Notes: a model not told the origin generated them from the sequence alone. DNA of 42,404 nt from Okeania sp. KiyG1 (GCF_014132355.1 NZ_BLZO01000145.1:1-42404), one strand, 5' to 3'. Positions 1 through 8,145 are shown, counted from the stretch's first letter. Numbers and translations: made by a program.

Positions 1-582
1 GCGGTGTCATGCCTATTAAAAAATTGACCACCGAAGAATAGACTTACTCCAAGACTGGGTACTAAGCTGAACATGGAGACAAATTAAATGAGTGGGTTGC
101 TGCTGTACCCGCCCTGCAACTTCTTAAACCGCTCCAGGGTACCCCTCATTGGATCACACCCCACCCCCTAGTGCGTTCGGTGCGAAAAAATGCATTCCGT
201 GAGGTACGTGAACCCCTCTCCATTCCGCCAGCAGCACTCTCACAATCAAGCAAACACATCCTGGCATAATATCCTTTTTTTAAACGTAAGCGACCCATAA
301 ATAAACATCGGAAGCCCGTGAGGTACAAATCTTAAATAGGGTATAAGAGGCTACAAAACCGAACCGCAGAGACCGTCGAAGGTGGCTGAACTGCACATTG
401 AGTTGACACGTCGCAATCAAACATTACAAAAAATAATCAAAAAAATGATATGTAAGGCATAACCGCGAGCTGAGCTCACCAAGACCTGAAATTTAAACAA
501 CGCCATAGGCCATAGTTAGAGCCATTTTTTCACCCAAGTGAGCGACCAGTCTATTAAGTGTACCTCACAATCCTGATGCAAA
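1..582. other. Non-coding or decayed stretch, no gene recognised
   Basis: I find no open reading frame with recognisable protein content here. Base composition is more GC-rich than most of the window, and several in-frame stops interrupt anything that looks coding, which fits an old pseudogene region ahead of the metH fragment. Confidence 0.4.
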
Positions 583-970
583 GCGGCAAATGCCAGTGGT
601 TCGAAAAAAGTCCGCATGCTGTTGAATGAAGATCATTGGGATGGGTTATTGGCTAACGCTAAATCCCAGGTCAAAGAAGGCGCGCAGATCCTCGACGTAA
701 ACGTGGATTACGTCGGGCGTGATGGAGAGAGGGATATGCGAGAACTGGTATCGCGACTGGTGACTAATATCACCCTCCCACTGATGCTCGACTCCACCGA
801 GTGGACAAAAATGGAAGCCGGTCTCAAGGTCGCTGGGGGCAAATGTTGGCACGATCCACCAATTATGAAGATGGAGAAGAGCGATTTTTTAAAGTCCTGC
901 AATTGGCAAAAGCATAAGGTGCAGGTGTTGTCATCGGCTGTATCCATGAAGAGGGAATGGCTCGTTGGAA
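583..970 (+). pseudogene. metH: Fragment of cobalamin-dependent methionine synthase (pterin-binding domain)
   Basis: Translation from about 583 gives the MetH folate-binding segment: [12 protein letters not shown], then [36 protein letters not shown] and [13 protein letters not shown]. After about position 850 the homology continues in another frame ([20 protein letters not shown], stop, [16 protein letters not shown]), so there is at least one frameshift and one stop. MetH is normally about 1,200 residues; only about 125 remain, with no catalytic zinc domain and no B12 domain. The fragment is GC-richer than its surroundings. It cannot make a working enzyme. The start of an uninterrupted frame at 616 is not a real start. 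Confidence 0.8.
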
Positions 971-1142
971 GAATTATCCCAAGATTGTTCTACCATAATC
1001 AGTCCAAAATCCGCTCCTTTTTAAGCAGTCTACAACAAAAACCTTGTACTTTTTCAAGACCTAAAAAGGCTACAACCAATATCAGTCAATGCGCGCGATA
1101 TTTAATCACCCAGCCCTAAATAGACAACTCCCAAGCCTGATC

Positions 1143-2024
1143 TTACCTGATCCCTTCTCTAATTATCTTTTCAAGAATTAAAATAGGGCGGCTCCTGCTT
1201 CGGCAACGGCATGGTCTTGCTCTCCCGACCCCCACTAACCCCAATTCCCCTACTACAAGTCCCTCACTGTAAAGGGGTATTCCCCCAGCAAAAATCATGA
1301 TTTTGCCATTGTTAGAGGCATGAATCCCAAAAAATTGTCCTCCTGATTGACTCTGTTCGGCTAAATCTTTAGTGGCCTGATTGAACGCCCGCGAAGTATA
1401 CGCTTTTTTAATAGATATATCGATACTTCCGATCCAAGCTCCATCCATTCGTACATGGGCTACCAGATTTCCTGCTTTATAAAACTGATACAAAGCGTCA
1501 CATAACGTGACAATTTGATGTTTACTTCCTGCTGTACGGACGTTGCATGCAACGTCCCAACAGTCGGCGGTTACTCATCCACAGGCATTAACGGTCAAGC
1601 CAACCGCATTTATTCACCTTATACTTAAATTTAAGTCTTTGTCAATAGTGCATCAATAGTGCTTCCTATCCAGAAATGCTTAAGCAGATAAACGTTCAAC
1701 CCGACCAATGAAAGCCATTAGAGCAGAAGATACAAATTTCATGCTCATAACTATCTGTGGAGCAATCGGGAAGAGTCTACCAACTACTATATCTAGTAGG
1801 AACAAAGGGCAAGAAAAGTTCCACAAATGGCGTATAATTTCTGATGTTGCGCAAGTCCTGTAAGTATCGTACTATATCGCTTACATACGCAAATTATCAA
1901 CTAAGTCAAAACTCCCTCATCCACTACTGCTATATTCATTGGTTGACCAATTTCGAGTGCTTTTTTTTCGGCAGCACTAATTACTCTTCTGGCATCTTCT
2001 AATGTAACCATTAATCCCTCCATT
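1143..2024 (-). pseudogene. Disrupted second copy of the GlcG/HbpS-family gene
   Basis: The two ends match the intact gene at 10818-11225 closely. The N-terminal part lies at about 1912-2024 (reads MVTLEDARRVISAAEKKALE on the minus strand). The rest lies at about 1143-1471 (HVRMDGAWIGSIDISIKKAY and FGIHASNNGKIMIFAGGIPL). About 440 bp of foreign sequence separates them, and the C-terminal end is frameshifted after the SEGLVVG segment. Flanking non-coding DNA on both sides (about 1110-1142 and 2025-2290) also matches the flanks of the intact copy. This is therefore a segmental duplication followed by insertion and decay. Confidence 0.85.
1472..1911 (-). mobile_element. Insertion in the GlcG/HbpS copy, probable tnpB-element remnant
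   Basis: This block is absent from the intact paralogue, so its limits are set by comparison: left edge after ATTTCCTG, right edge before CTCCCTCATCC. The minus strand near 1500-1620 reads NAVGLTVNACG, then KHQIVT, which resembles the variable C-terminal tail of cyanobacterial tnpB proteins. The embedded palindrome near 1540-1560 (GACGTTGCATGCAACGTC) is a common cyanobacterial repeat. No transposase catalytic region is left. The insertion is clear; its assignment to IS200/IS605 is an inference. Confidence 0.5.
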
Positions 2025-2071
2025 GGATTTGACTTTAGATGTCTGTTAATTTAGCTGATTGGGTTATATAT

Positions 2072-2164
2072 TCAGGACTTACGCTGAGATTCTATATATA
2101 GTGAGGGCGAATGCCATTCGCCCCTACAGATGGTGCTTAAAAGGTCGATTTGCGTAAGTCCTGA
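2072..2164. mobile_element. 93-bp MITE with 13-bp perfect inverted ends
   Basis: The element starts TCAGGACTTACGC and ends GCGTAAGTCCTGA, a perfect 13-bp terminal inverted repeat, with TAT on both outer sides. The corresponding place in the duplicated segment near 11265-11280 lacks it, giving an empty-site comparison. The interior holds a GCGAATGCCATTCGC palindrome of the GGGGCG repeat family. It has no coding capacity. Confidence 0.85.
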
Positions 2165-2359
2165 TATTGAGACATTAAGTAGACTAGCAAATTACAGGCT
2201 ATTAGACAATACCATTTTATGATCTCTAAATTTCAGTCAATCTCGGTATCAATTGAGCCAAATTTCTGTCTTAGCTAGGTTGAATTTTTCCTTGAACTCT
2301 GAAAATATCAGATATGGTAATGTTTATTTAGTTTATCTTAGAAAAATAAATGCAAAGTC

Positions 2360-3685
2360 ATGCACACAACAGCAATTGATTTTATACAGCGTTTTACAGG
2401 AAAGGATTTAAGCAATCGAAATATACTCCAAGAGTTTTCAGATCAAGTCATATTCTCTAGTTGGTTAAAAAAACAATACCCTAATACGTCACAAGAAATG
2501 TACAATGCCATGCTGTTGGTGGCACGACCATATTTTGAGTATAAAGATACGCCCGTATACGTTGTATCATTGGTCGATACACTTTTTATTACGGGGCGTA
2601 GTGACTCTAGCATCAGCTTTATCCGACCTAGTACTTTAGGCACTCAAAAACAAATGATACTTGATGTACCACATGCCGGAACCTTACCACCTTCTTGTGT
2701 TGATGGACTATTATTTGATGACGTAATTGCTGATGAATCCGTATGCTCTAGCAATCCTTACACAATTTGGAATCAAGCAGATGTTGGGGTTTTGGAGGTA
2801 TCTGGAAGTATTTGGCAAAATCATCAAAATTTTGTCTGTGGTTCGGCAGTATTGACAAATTTAATTATCAGCAATGGCAATCGCGCTCCAGCAAAAGAAG
2901 GTAGAACTAATCAGGTCTACAATACACACACTTATCGTGGGACTCCTCTATACAAAGATATTTCTCAGCCTACGGTCGAAACAAAACTAGGGTTAAAAAA
3001 GAATCATGATTTGAGTATTGCTGTAGCTGGAGCATGTCGTGCTGCTGCGTATATGACAAATCCGAATTATCCTATTATCTGTTTAGAACCACATAGTTAT
3101 TCAGCATTTTCCCATGAAATACTCGATGCGTTATTTTCACCAAAACTAGATGGTATGAACTTAACTAAATTTGCACCGCACAATGGTGGTACAGATACCA
3201 AAGCACTACTAGATTATCTGCGCAATACCCATGACTTGAAATCGTATCAAGAGTTAGTTAGACCATTGGTGTCAGTCCTAGATGTCTCAAGTCCTGACGA
3301 GCCAGATAAATACAGTACTGTTAATCGATCTCAAATGGAAGCTTTTGTCGATCCCTTTATAAGCATGATACGGGAGACTTCTAACAGACTACCCATTAAT
3401 ATTGATAATTGGGAAAAATCGCGTCCTGATGTTTATGGTGCTACCAATACTATTCTGAAAAGGTTAGAAGAAGTGATAAAAAAAGCCAATTATTATCTTG
3501 ACATTAATGATGACAACCTAATATCAAAAACCATAAATACGCTGACAATTGAATATAATAGGGGACTTGTAACATCCAACGAAACCTCTAACATCCACAC
3601 CAGTGAACAAGATTTTTACGAGCGTTGTCAATTGGTCGGTGCGGCATTTGTAGCCGGCATCAAGAATATGCAAAATCTGTGGTAA
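2360..3685 (+). CDS. Protein of unknown function, weak resemblance to N-formylglutamate amidohydrolases
   Basis: A clean 441-codon frame with AT-rich codon use like other resident genes. I do not recognise it with certainty. Around residues 97-106 it has ILDVPHAGTLPP, resembling the N-formylglutamate amidohydrolase signature in which the His helps bind metal. Further on it has NGNRAP and YRGTPLY, comparable to the DLNR and G-x-P-I-Y motifs of that fold, and later EPHSYS. The second half (APHNGGTDTKALL, then a helical C-terminus) does not fit that family well. No signal peptide or membrane segment is visible. It stands alone: broken glcG copy upstream, transposon debris downstream. The start ATG at 2360 is the first in frame. 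Confidence 0.55.
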   Translation: MHTTAIDFIQRFTGKDLSNRNILQEFSDQVIFSSWLKKQYPNTSQEMYNAMLLVARPYFEYKDTPVYVVSLVDTLFITGRSDSSISFIRPSTLGTQKQMILDVPHAGTLPPSCVDGLLFDDVIADESVCSSNPYTIWNQADVGVLEVSGSIWQNHQNFVCGSAVLTNLIISNGNRAPAKEGRTNQVYNTHTYRGTPLYKDISQPTVETKLGLKKNHDLSIAVAGACRAAAYMTNPNYPIICLEPHSYSAFSHEILDALFSPKLDGMNLTKFAPHNGGTDTKALLDYLRNTHDLKSYQELVRPLVSVLDVSSPDEPDKYSTVNRSQMEAFVDPFISMIRETSNRLPINIDNWEKSRPDVYGATNTILKRLEEVIKKANYYLDINDDNLISKTINTLTIEYNRGLVTSNETSNIHTSEQDFYERCQLVGAAFVAGIKNMQNLW

Positions 3686-3693
3686 TAATGTAT

Positions 3694-3787
3694 CCGCTCA
3701 ATAAATGGGGGCGGACTACCAGTTTAGGAAGGATTTTACGCCATTTGAGCCTTGCCATTTACCGATTTACCCCGGATTATTGAGCGG
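3694..3787. mobile_element. 94-bp MITE-like inverted-repeat element
   Basis: CCGCTCAATAA at the left is matched by TTATTGAGCGG at the right, with further pairing inside (GGGG against CCCC). It starts 9 bp after the stop of the upstream gene and could also act as a transcription end in RNA form. There is no coding content. Confidence 0.55.
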
Positions 3788-3789
3788 TT

Positions 3790-3843
3790 ACCGAAAAATT
3801 GGGTTTAAAGCCTCGCCCTTGTAGGGCGACTTTTTATTTTTAT
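3790..3843 (+). mobile_element. Left end of an IS200/IS605-type (tnpB) element
   Basis: The subterminal hairpin CGCCCTTGTAGGGCG in the context GGGTTTAAAGCCTCGCCC is the same as the reversed ends at about 7536-7590 and 9645-9690, which sit next to tnpB N-termini. Here the tnpB gene that should follow is missing. An IS630 copy follows within a few bases, and the matching right end is found beyond it at about 4925-5095. Confidence 0.75.
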
Positions 3844-3845
3844 GT

Positions 3846-4893
3846 TACAGCGCTTTTCAGATGAGTGAACCACAAAAGTGTAAAATGTAACTAAAGACAA
3901 AATAGTTATCTAGAGCGATCGCCAAACGAAAAAATGGCCAGACCATATTCACCAGATTTACGTCTTCGTGTGATTAGAGCCTATCAAAACAAAGAAGGTT
4001 CTCAACGTCAAATAGCACAAAGATTTCAAGTTAGTTTGACTTTTGTCCGTAATTTCAGAGCGGCATTATCGAAACACAGGAACTGTGAATCCAAAACAAC
4101 ATGGAGGAGGACCCAAGACTAAAATTGAAAATTATTTTGATTTTTAATGAGCGCAGAAAATTCAACAAAAACCAGATATTTTACTTTGTGAATTATGCCA
4201 GTATTTTCAAAGTAAGACAGGAGTAAAAGTTAGTGTATCAACAATGTATCGAACGCGTGAAAAACTCAATATAACTAGAAAAAAAAGTATTTGTGCTTCG
4301 GAACAAGAGAGAGAAGATATTAAGCAAAAACGCTACGAATATCGAAAATGGTTGGATTTAATAGATATACATAATTTAGTATTTGTTGATGAATCAGGGG
4401 TTAATTTAGGCATGACTCGTGCTTATGGCAGAGGAACAAGAGGAGAAAGAGTAGTCACAAATACTCCTAGAAATCGAGGTCGCAATACAAGTGTATTAGG
4501 GGCATTAAGTATAGATGGTTTAATTGCATCAATGACAGTAATTGGCAGTACAAATAAAAAAATATTTGAAGTATATATTGAACAAATTTTAGTACCTCAA
4601 TTATGGCCTGGAGCAATTGTATTGATGGATAATTTAAGTATTCATAAAGGGCCAAGAATTGAAGAATTAATTAACTCAGCAGGAGCAAAATTAATATTTT
4701 TACCAGCTTACTCTCCAGATTTGTCACCTATAGAATTATGCTGGTCAAAATTTAAAAATTTCCTCCGTTCTTATGAGGCCCGAACTTCAGAACAATTGGA
4801 TCGAGTTATTAGTTTAGCGATCGCTCAAATAACTGAAGATGATGCCGTGGGTTGGTTTGAACATTGTGGTTTATTCATATGAAAACCGCTGTA
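3846..4893 (+). mobile_element. IS630-family insertion sequence
   Basis: The ends form an imperfect inverted repeat of about 25 bp: left CAGCGCTTTTCAGATGAG, right complement CAGCGGTTTTCATATGAA. Both are bordered by TA, the usual IS630/Tc1 target duplication. The element carries a single broken transposase gene. It lies between the left and right ends of a tnpB element, replacing or following loss of the tnpB gene. Confidence 0.85.
3934..4882 (+). pseudogene. IS630-family transposase, frameshifted
   Basis: The N-terminal part (3934 to about 4080) is the IS630 helix-turn-helix: MARPYSPDLRLRVIRAY, then GSQRQIAQRFQVS. The frame then shifts (TGTVNPKQHGGGPKTKIE) and breaks again near 4140. From 4244 the DDE domain is open: LVFVDESGVNL carries the first Asp, IVLMDNLSIHK the second, and YSPDLSPIELCWSKFK the final Glu. 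It ends TEDDAVGWFEHCGLFI. The catalytic triad is intact, so activity would require two frame changes. A natural programmed frameshift cannot be excluded for the first break, but the second argues for a dead gene. Confidence 0.85.
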
Positions 4894-4924
4894 AGTGAAT
4901 TGAATATATGCTATAGTGTTATTA

Positions 4925-5095
4925 GTTGCCGGGGGGCACTCGGAAACTCTAAACGGACGTGGAGGGAAGTGTTAGACTACCGCCAAGGAAGCAGCACCCT
5001 GTGTTAGCGACAGCTATGCGAAGCAAAGCGTCAACCCGCCGAGGAGCTATGGCTCAGTAGGAATCCCCGTGCCTAACGGCCGGGGAGGATGTCAA
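4925..5095 (+). ncRNA. Orphan omega-RNA-like right end of a tnpB element
   Basis: The segment ends GAATCCCCGTGCCTAACGG, CCGGGGAGGATGTCAA, the terminal hairpin typical of cyanobacterial IS200/IS605 right ends, which in tnpB elements also forms the 3' part of the guide (omega) RNA. The preceding GC-rich, structured about 130 nt resembles the omega-RNA scaffold region and contrasts with the AT-rich surroundings. A second, diverged version of the terminal hairpin lies at 8021-8060 on the minus strand next to a tnpB gene. No tnpB lies between this end and its left end at 3790, so any RNA would have to work with a TnpB from elsewhere. Confidence 0.6.
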
Positions 5096-5168
5096 GTAAT
5101 AATTCCCATGTAGTGGAAAGAATTGGCGAGTTTTTCGCCCTACTGATGGCCTTCTATTTGATGATCAG

Positions 5169-5315
5169 GGCGTTGCTGAATTGAAGTATGAATGCGCGAT
5201 TGTTTAGCTCTGGTAAAGCCCCTAAATCCCCCAATTTTGGGGGACTTTTAGAGTTTTATTCCCCCCAAAATTGGGGGGCCAGGGGGGCAAAATCATACCC
5301 AGAATCAGCAACGCC
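5169..5315. mobile_element. 147-bp MITE with IS1-like ends (GGCGTTGCTGA family)
   Basis: It starts GGCGTTGCTGAATTGAAG and ends ATTCAGCAACGCC-type (AATCAGCAACGCC), flanked by the 7-bp direct repeat TGATCAG. The interior is two palindromes rich in runs of G and C. A second copy in the opposite orientation is at 23227-23435. The same terminal bases bound the larger element at 7931-9856, which carries a fragment of an IS1-type transposase, so this is probably its non-autonomous derivative. Confidence 0.8.
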
Positions 5316-5363
5316 TGATCAGAGTCGTTTTTATCATAGTTCAAGCGATCGCCTGATCATCTC

Positions 5364-5882
5364 TTAAGTTTCGGTCAATCTGGGAATCAATTGAGCTAAA
5401 TTACAAGGACGATTACGAGAATCAAGTTGCTCTTTGATAATACTCCATCCTGTTTGACAAGCACCACTAGAACCAGGTAAACAAAAGATATAAGTACCGT
5501 TAGCTACGCCTGCCAAAGTTCGAGACTGAATGGTAGAGGTTTTAATTTCTTGATAGGAAATCATCCGAAATATCTCACCAAACCCTTCAATTTCTTTGTC
5601 TAAGAGTGGTTTAATGGCTTCTGGTGTACCATCTCGTCCTGTAACTCCGGTACCACCAGTAGTCAAAATTACTTGGACAGATTCATCTGCAACCCATCTA
5701 GATACTACAGCACGAATTTGGTAAATGTTATCGGGAACGATAGTTTTTTCTGCTAATAAATGACCTGTTGTGGTTAAATTATCCACTAATATTTTGCCCG
5801 ATTTATCATCAGCTTCGGTTCTTGTATCAGAAACGGTTAGTACGGCGATTTTTAAGGGTAGTAAAGATTCGTTTTGATTCAT
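5364..5882 (-). CDS. moaB: Molybdenum cofactor biosynthesis protein B (MoaB/MogA family)
   Basis: 172 residues, the normal length for MoaB. The MoCF/MogA-like molybdopterin-binding fold is recognisable from LKIAVLTVSDTR near the start, LTTGGTGVTGRDGTPEAI at about residues 93-110 (the molybdopterin-binding loop) and PGSSGACQTGW at about 136-146. MoaB is placed at the molybdopterin adenylylation step of Moco synthesis, although in many bacteria the catalytic step is done by MogA and the role of MoaB is less clear. It is cytoplasmic. The start MNQNESLLPLK has no competing upstream ATG. It is convergent with nothing; downstream lies a MITE. No other moa/moe gene is in the window. Confidence 0.9.
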   Translation of the reverse strand: MNQNESLLPLKIAVLTVSDTRTEADDKSGKILVDNLTTTGHLLAEKTIVPDNIYQIRAVVSRWVADESVQVILTTGGTGVTGRDGTPEAIKPLLDKEIEGFGEIFRMISYQEIKTSTIQSRTLAGVANGTYIFCLPGSSGACQTGWSIIKEQLDSRNRPCNLAQLIPRLTET

Positions 5883-5906
5883 TTTTGTGATTTTTGTTAT
5901 TTTTAA

Positions 5907-6491
5907 TTAATGTAGGGGCGGTTCGCGAACCGCCCCTACAGGGAAATAATTTTCTACTTCTAAAACACTTTTACCAAAACAACTATTGACAATTGTTGTC
6001 ACGCGATCGCTATTTAAGTTAGGCAGAGAATTGCTTATTGTTAATTCTAAATATCCTGAATCACCATAAACAAAGAATCTAACTTTATTATTTTCCCACA
6101 GCCAAACTTCAGGAATCTTTAAGTATTGATATTTAGTTAAATCGTCGATACTCCCTGATGTTAGATTTATTTCTACTGCCAAATCTGGCTTGTCTTTGTC
6201 TATTTCAAAACAGTAAGCTACATCAGGTTCTTTCCCTTCAATTCCATCTTCCTTAAGAGTAGTTTGATTGTAAGGAAACAGTGCAAGGTTGTTTTGACGG
6301 CAGTAAGCCCAAATAATTGCTCTAATATAATCACCAATTAATTCATGGTTACGTCCTGGGGACACGATAGTAATAACTCCATTGCGAAATGAGACTCGTT
6401 TACTAGGCAAATCTAAACTAATATATTCAGCCCAAGTTGTATTAGTAATTGTGCTAATTCGATCGCTTTTTTGTGTTCCAATAGTTAACAT
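5907..6491 (-). CDS. Uma2-family (DUF820) restriction-endonuclease-like protein
   Basis: 194 residues. Features of the Uma2 PD-(D/E)xK fold are visible: ELIGDYIRAIIWAYCRQNN, then EPDVAYCF carrying the active-site Asp, then KPDLAVEINLTSGSIDDLTK carrying the second acidic residue, and YLKIPEVWLWENN. The usual third motif E-x-K is here E-x-N, which could reduce activity. Uma2 proteins are expanded in cyanobacteria and their substrates are mostly unknown. The last residues (AVREPPLH) are encoded by a 30-bp palindromic repeat at 5911-5940, so the original C-terminus has been replaced. moaB lies just downstream on the same strand. Confidence 0.85.
   Translation of the reverse strand: MLTIGTQKSDRISTITNTTWAEYISLDLPSKRVSFRNGVITIVSPGRNHELIGDYIRAIIWAYCRQNNLALFPYNQTTLKEDGIEGKEPDVAYCFEIDKDKPDLAVEINLTSGSIDDLTKYQYLKIPEVWLWENNKVRFFVYGDSGYLELTISNSLPNLNSDRVTTIVNSCFGKSVLEVENYFPVGAVREPPLH
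5911..5940. repeat. 30-bp perfect palindrome of the TGTAGGGGCG family
   Basis: The left half TGTAGGGGCGGTTCG is followed by its exact complement. It supplies the last codons of the Uma2 gene. Relatives occur at 6697-6745, 7174-7217, 9083-9110, 16406-16433 and 25798-25821. Confidence 0.85.
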
Positions 6492-6696
6492 TTTTACTTA
6501 GGGGATATAGTTATTTCGTTACTAATCTAGAATATCAGACTAAAAATCTAAATATTAGCCTTATTAGCGGTCTTAAATCTTTGTGCCATCGCTAAATGTG
6601 GCAAAGGTTTTGATACCTAAATCTATACCTACTGAATTATCAGTTTGAGGCAAGATTTCTGGTTGTATTTCTACTACAAAACTTAAGGAATATCTA

Positions 6697-6745
6697 GTAG
6701 GGGCGATTCGCGTTTGCGCAGCATTCCGCAGGAAATCGCCCCTAC
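6697..6745. repeat. GTAGGGGCGATT palindromic repeat inside tnpB relic
   Basis: The outer arms GTAGGGGCGATT and AATCGCCCCTAC enclose a GCGCAGCATTCCGCAGG core. The same core motif occurs in the GTAAGCATT MITEs, so two repeat types are combined here. Confidence 0.7.
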
Positions 6746-6761
6746 AATCTTTAATTACTGT

Positions 6762-6966
6762 GTAAGCATTCAGGCGTCAGCCATCAGCTATCAGTTATTA
6801 CTTTTAGTTTAGGATAAAAGCAATATTTAATTGTCTTACTGCAAAAGTTGCCTCCCTTGCCCTTAAAATCTATATTAATTTAAACACTGTCCTTAAGGGT
6901 AGAGTCTTGTTGCTGATAGCTGACAGCTAATAGCTGTTTGCGCAGCATTCCGCAGGAAATGCTTAC
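6762..6966. mobile_element. 205-bp MITE, GTAAGCATT family, 8-bp target duplication
   Basis: It begins GTAAGCATTC and ends AAATGCTTAC, with ATTACTGT duplicated on both sides (6754-6761 and 6967-6974). The related tnpB at 8920-8950 shows the uninterrupted version (ATTATTGTTACTGATGATGG). Subterminal sequence is rich in TCAGCTATCAG-type short repeats and the interior is AT-rich. Other copies lie at 18743-19012, 40285-40604 and, truncated, 35529. Confidence 0.9.
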
Positions 6967-7173
6967 ATTACTGTTACTGATGATGGAGCTGTAGGTAACT
7001 CTCTTGACCATACTATTTTCAGCTCTCCAATCTTAGCCAAATAAACTTTGTGTTGACCAACTTTAAACCTCCCTTTGTAAATCTAGCAGTTTGCTTTGAC
7101 TTTCTAATGCATAAATTTAGGAGGTTTAACAGGTCTACCTTTTCTCTTGCCTTTTGTCGAACTGAAAAAGTTT

Positions 7174-7217
7174 TGTAGGGGCGTTTGCTGACGCATAGCT
7201 CCGAATGGCGCCCCTAC
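7174..7217. repeat. TGTAGGGGCG palindromic repeat inside tnpB relic
   Basis: The arms TGTAGGGGCG and CGCCCCTACG surround a TTTGCTGACGCATAGCTCC core. It truncates the first tnpB reading frame. Confidence 0.7.
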
Positions 7218-7535
7218 GGTTTAAATCATTCAAAGATTGCTGCAATGGTATAGCAGAAACTTCTGATAACCATTCTCTGTATTCAGTCTTTTTAGCTTGA
7301 GTAATAAAAAGTTTTTGTAGCTCAGAATTAATGGGTTTTTTTCTCCTGAAGTATACTTTTTTTTTGCAGCAAGCTAGACTATCATTCCAAACCACACGGA
7401 CACAAGCAAATAGCTTTGCTAATTGGTGTTTTTGTCCCGGTGTGGGATAAATACGATACTTAAATCTAGCTTTCATAATTTGACTCTTAAGCTAACATTT
7501 AGGATAACATATTTATTGACATAAAATCAACTAAA

Positions 7536-7590
7536 AAGTCGCCCGCTTATGGGCGAGGCTTTAAACCCAATTTTCTGATAAATACTTGAA
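7536..7590 (-). mobile_element. Left end of an IS200/IS605-type element
   Basis: The hairpin CGCCCGCTTATGGGCG followed by AGGCTTTAAACCCAATTTTC is the reverse-oriented equivalent of 3790-3843. It lies about 60 bp upstream of the tnpB start at 7476, as expected for the element's left end. Confidence 0.75.
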
Positions 7591-7602
7591 GATTACACCT
7601 GT

Positions 7603-7923
7603 ATGTTAGAATTAACTACTATCAAACAAACAGCCCTCGATTATCTCTTGTCCAATCTGGAAGTATTTCCAGAACATCGTCACTTGTTTGAGGTTGTAGG
7701 TGCAACCTGTTTTGATAATAATGAGTGGATGATTAACATTAGTATTGTCGGTTTAATAGGTAAATATTGGAATGTTTTTGTCGATGGCAACACGGGAAAA
7801 ATTTTACCAGACTGCGAGTTTAATACAGATTGCCAAGACTTGAATGAACCCCATCAATATTCCCATTTGCCCGACTATTTAAATCAACTGCTCAATCACC
7901 TGACTGCCAGAGTTTCTAGGTAA
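7603..7923 (+). CDS. Conserved-looking hypothetical protein, 106 aa
   Basis: Not recognised. It is a soluble, acidic small protein: a helical start (TIKQTALDYLLSNLEVF), then alternating strands (EWMINISIVGLIGKYWNVFV, DGNTGKILPDCEF) reminiscent of small PepSY-like alpha/beta folds, and a helical tail. No signal peptide. Seven bases after its stop an IS1-like element begins (7931). Removing that element would put this gene directly upstream of the Zur site and hisI at 9915, so the two may once have been neighbours in one intergenic unit. Confidence 0.6.
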   Translation: MLELTTIKQTALDYLLSNLEVFPEHRHLFEVVGATCFDNNEWMINISIVGLIGKYWNVFVDGNTGKILPDCEFNTDCQDLNEPHQYSHLPDYLNQLLNHLTARVSR

Positions 7924-8020
7924 ATTAAATGGCGTTGCTGATTAGTAATGATCTATGCTTATGTAGGAAAAGTTTGAAATTTTAGATAGTGCAGCAGAAG
8001 ACGAAGTTCTTTCATCTGTG

Positions 8021-8145
8021 TTGACATCCTCTCCGACCTAAAGGTACGGAGATTCCCTTCTATCAATCAAACAGACGCTCGCTGAAAGAATGATTCAGAG
8101 CGGGTTGACACATCACAGTTAGCAACTGCCTTTTTACGAGCAGAT
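8021..8145 (-). ncRNA. Probable omega-RNA scaffold / right end of the tnpB element
   Basis: This lies directly downstream of the tnpB stop and ends in the hairpin GAATCTCCGTACCTTTAGG, CGGAGAGGATGTCAA. In characterised TnpB systems the guide RNA overlaps the end of tnpB and the right end of the element. That role here is inferred from position and from the shared terminal hairpin with 4925-5095. Confidence 0.5.

Larger units (their letters stand above)
6570..7476 (-). pseudogene. tnpB: tnpB (IS200/IS605 accessory nuclease), decayed and interrupted
   Basis: The N-terminus is at 7476 (MKARFKYRIYPTPGQKHQLAKLFACVRVVWNDSL). Reading then breaks at a GGGGCG palindrome (7174-7217), resumes, is split by a 205-bp MITE (6762-6966) and by another palindrome (6697-6745), and ends around the first RuvC motif (NSVGIDLGIKTFATFSDGTK). 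The second and third RuvC motifs and the zinc finger are absent. A left-end hairpin lies upstream at about 7536-7590, but no right end is found. Function is clearly lost. Confidence 0.85.

Noticed and set aside
146-328. 60-aa minus-strand ORF
   Set aside because: No domain, odd composition, and located in a decayed region; no ribosome-binding site or conserved context.
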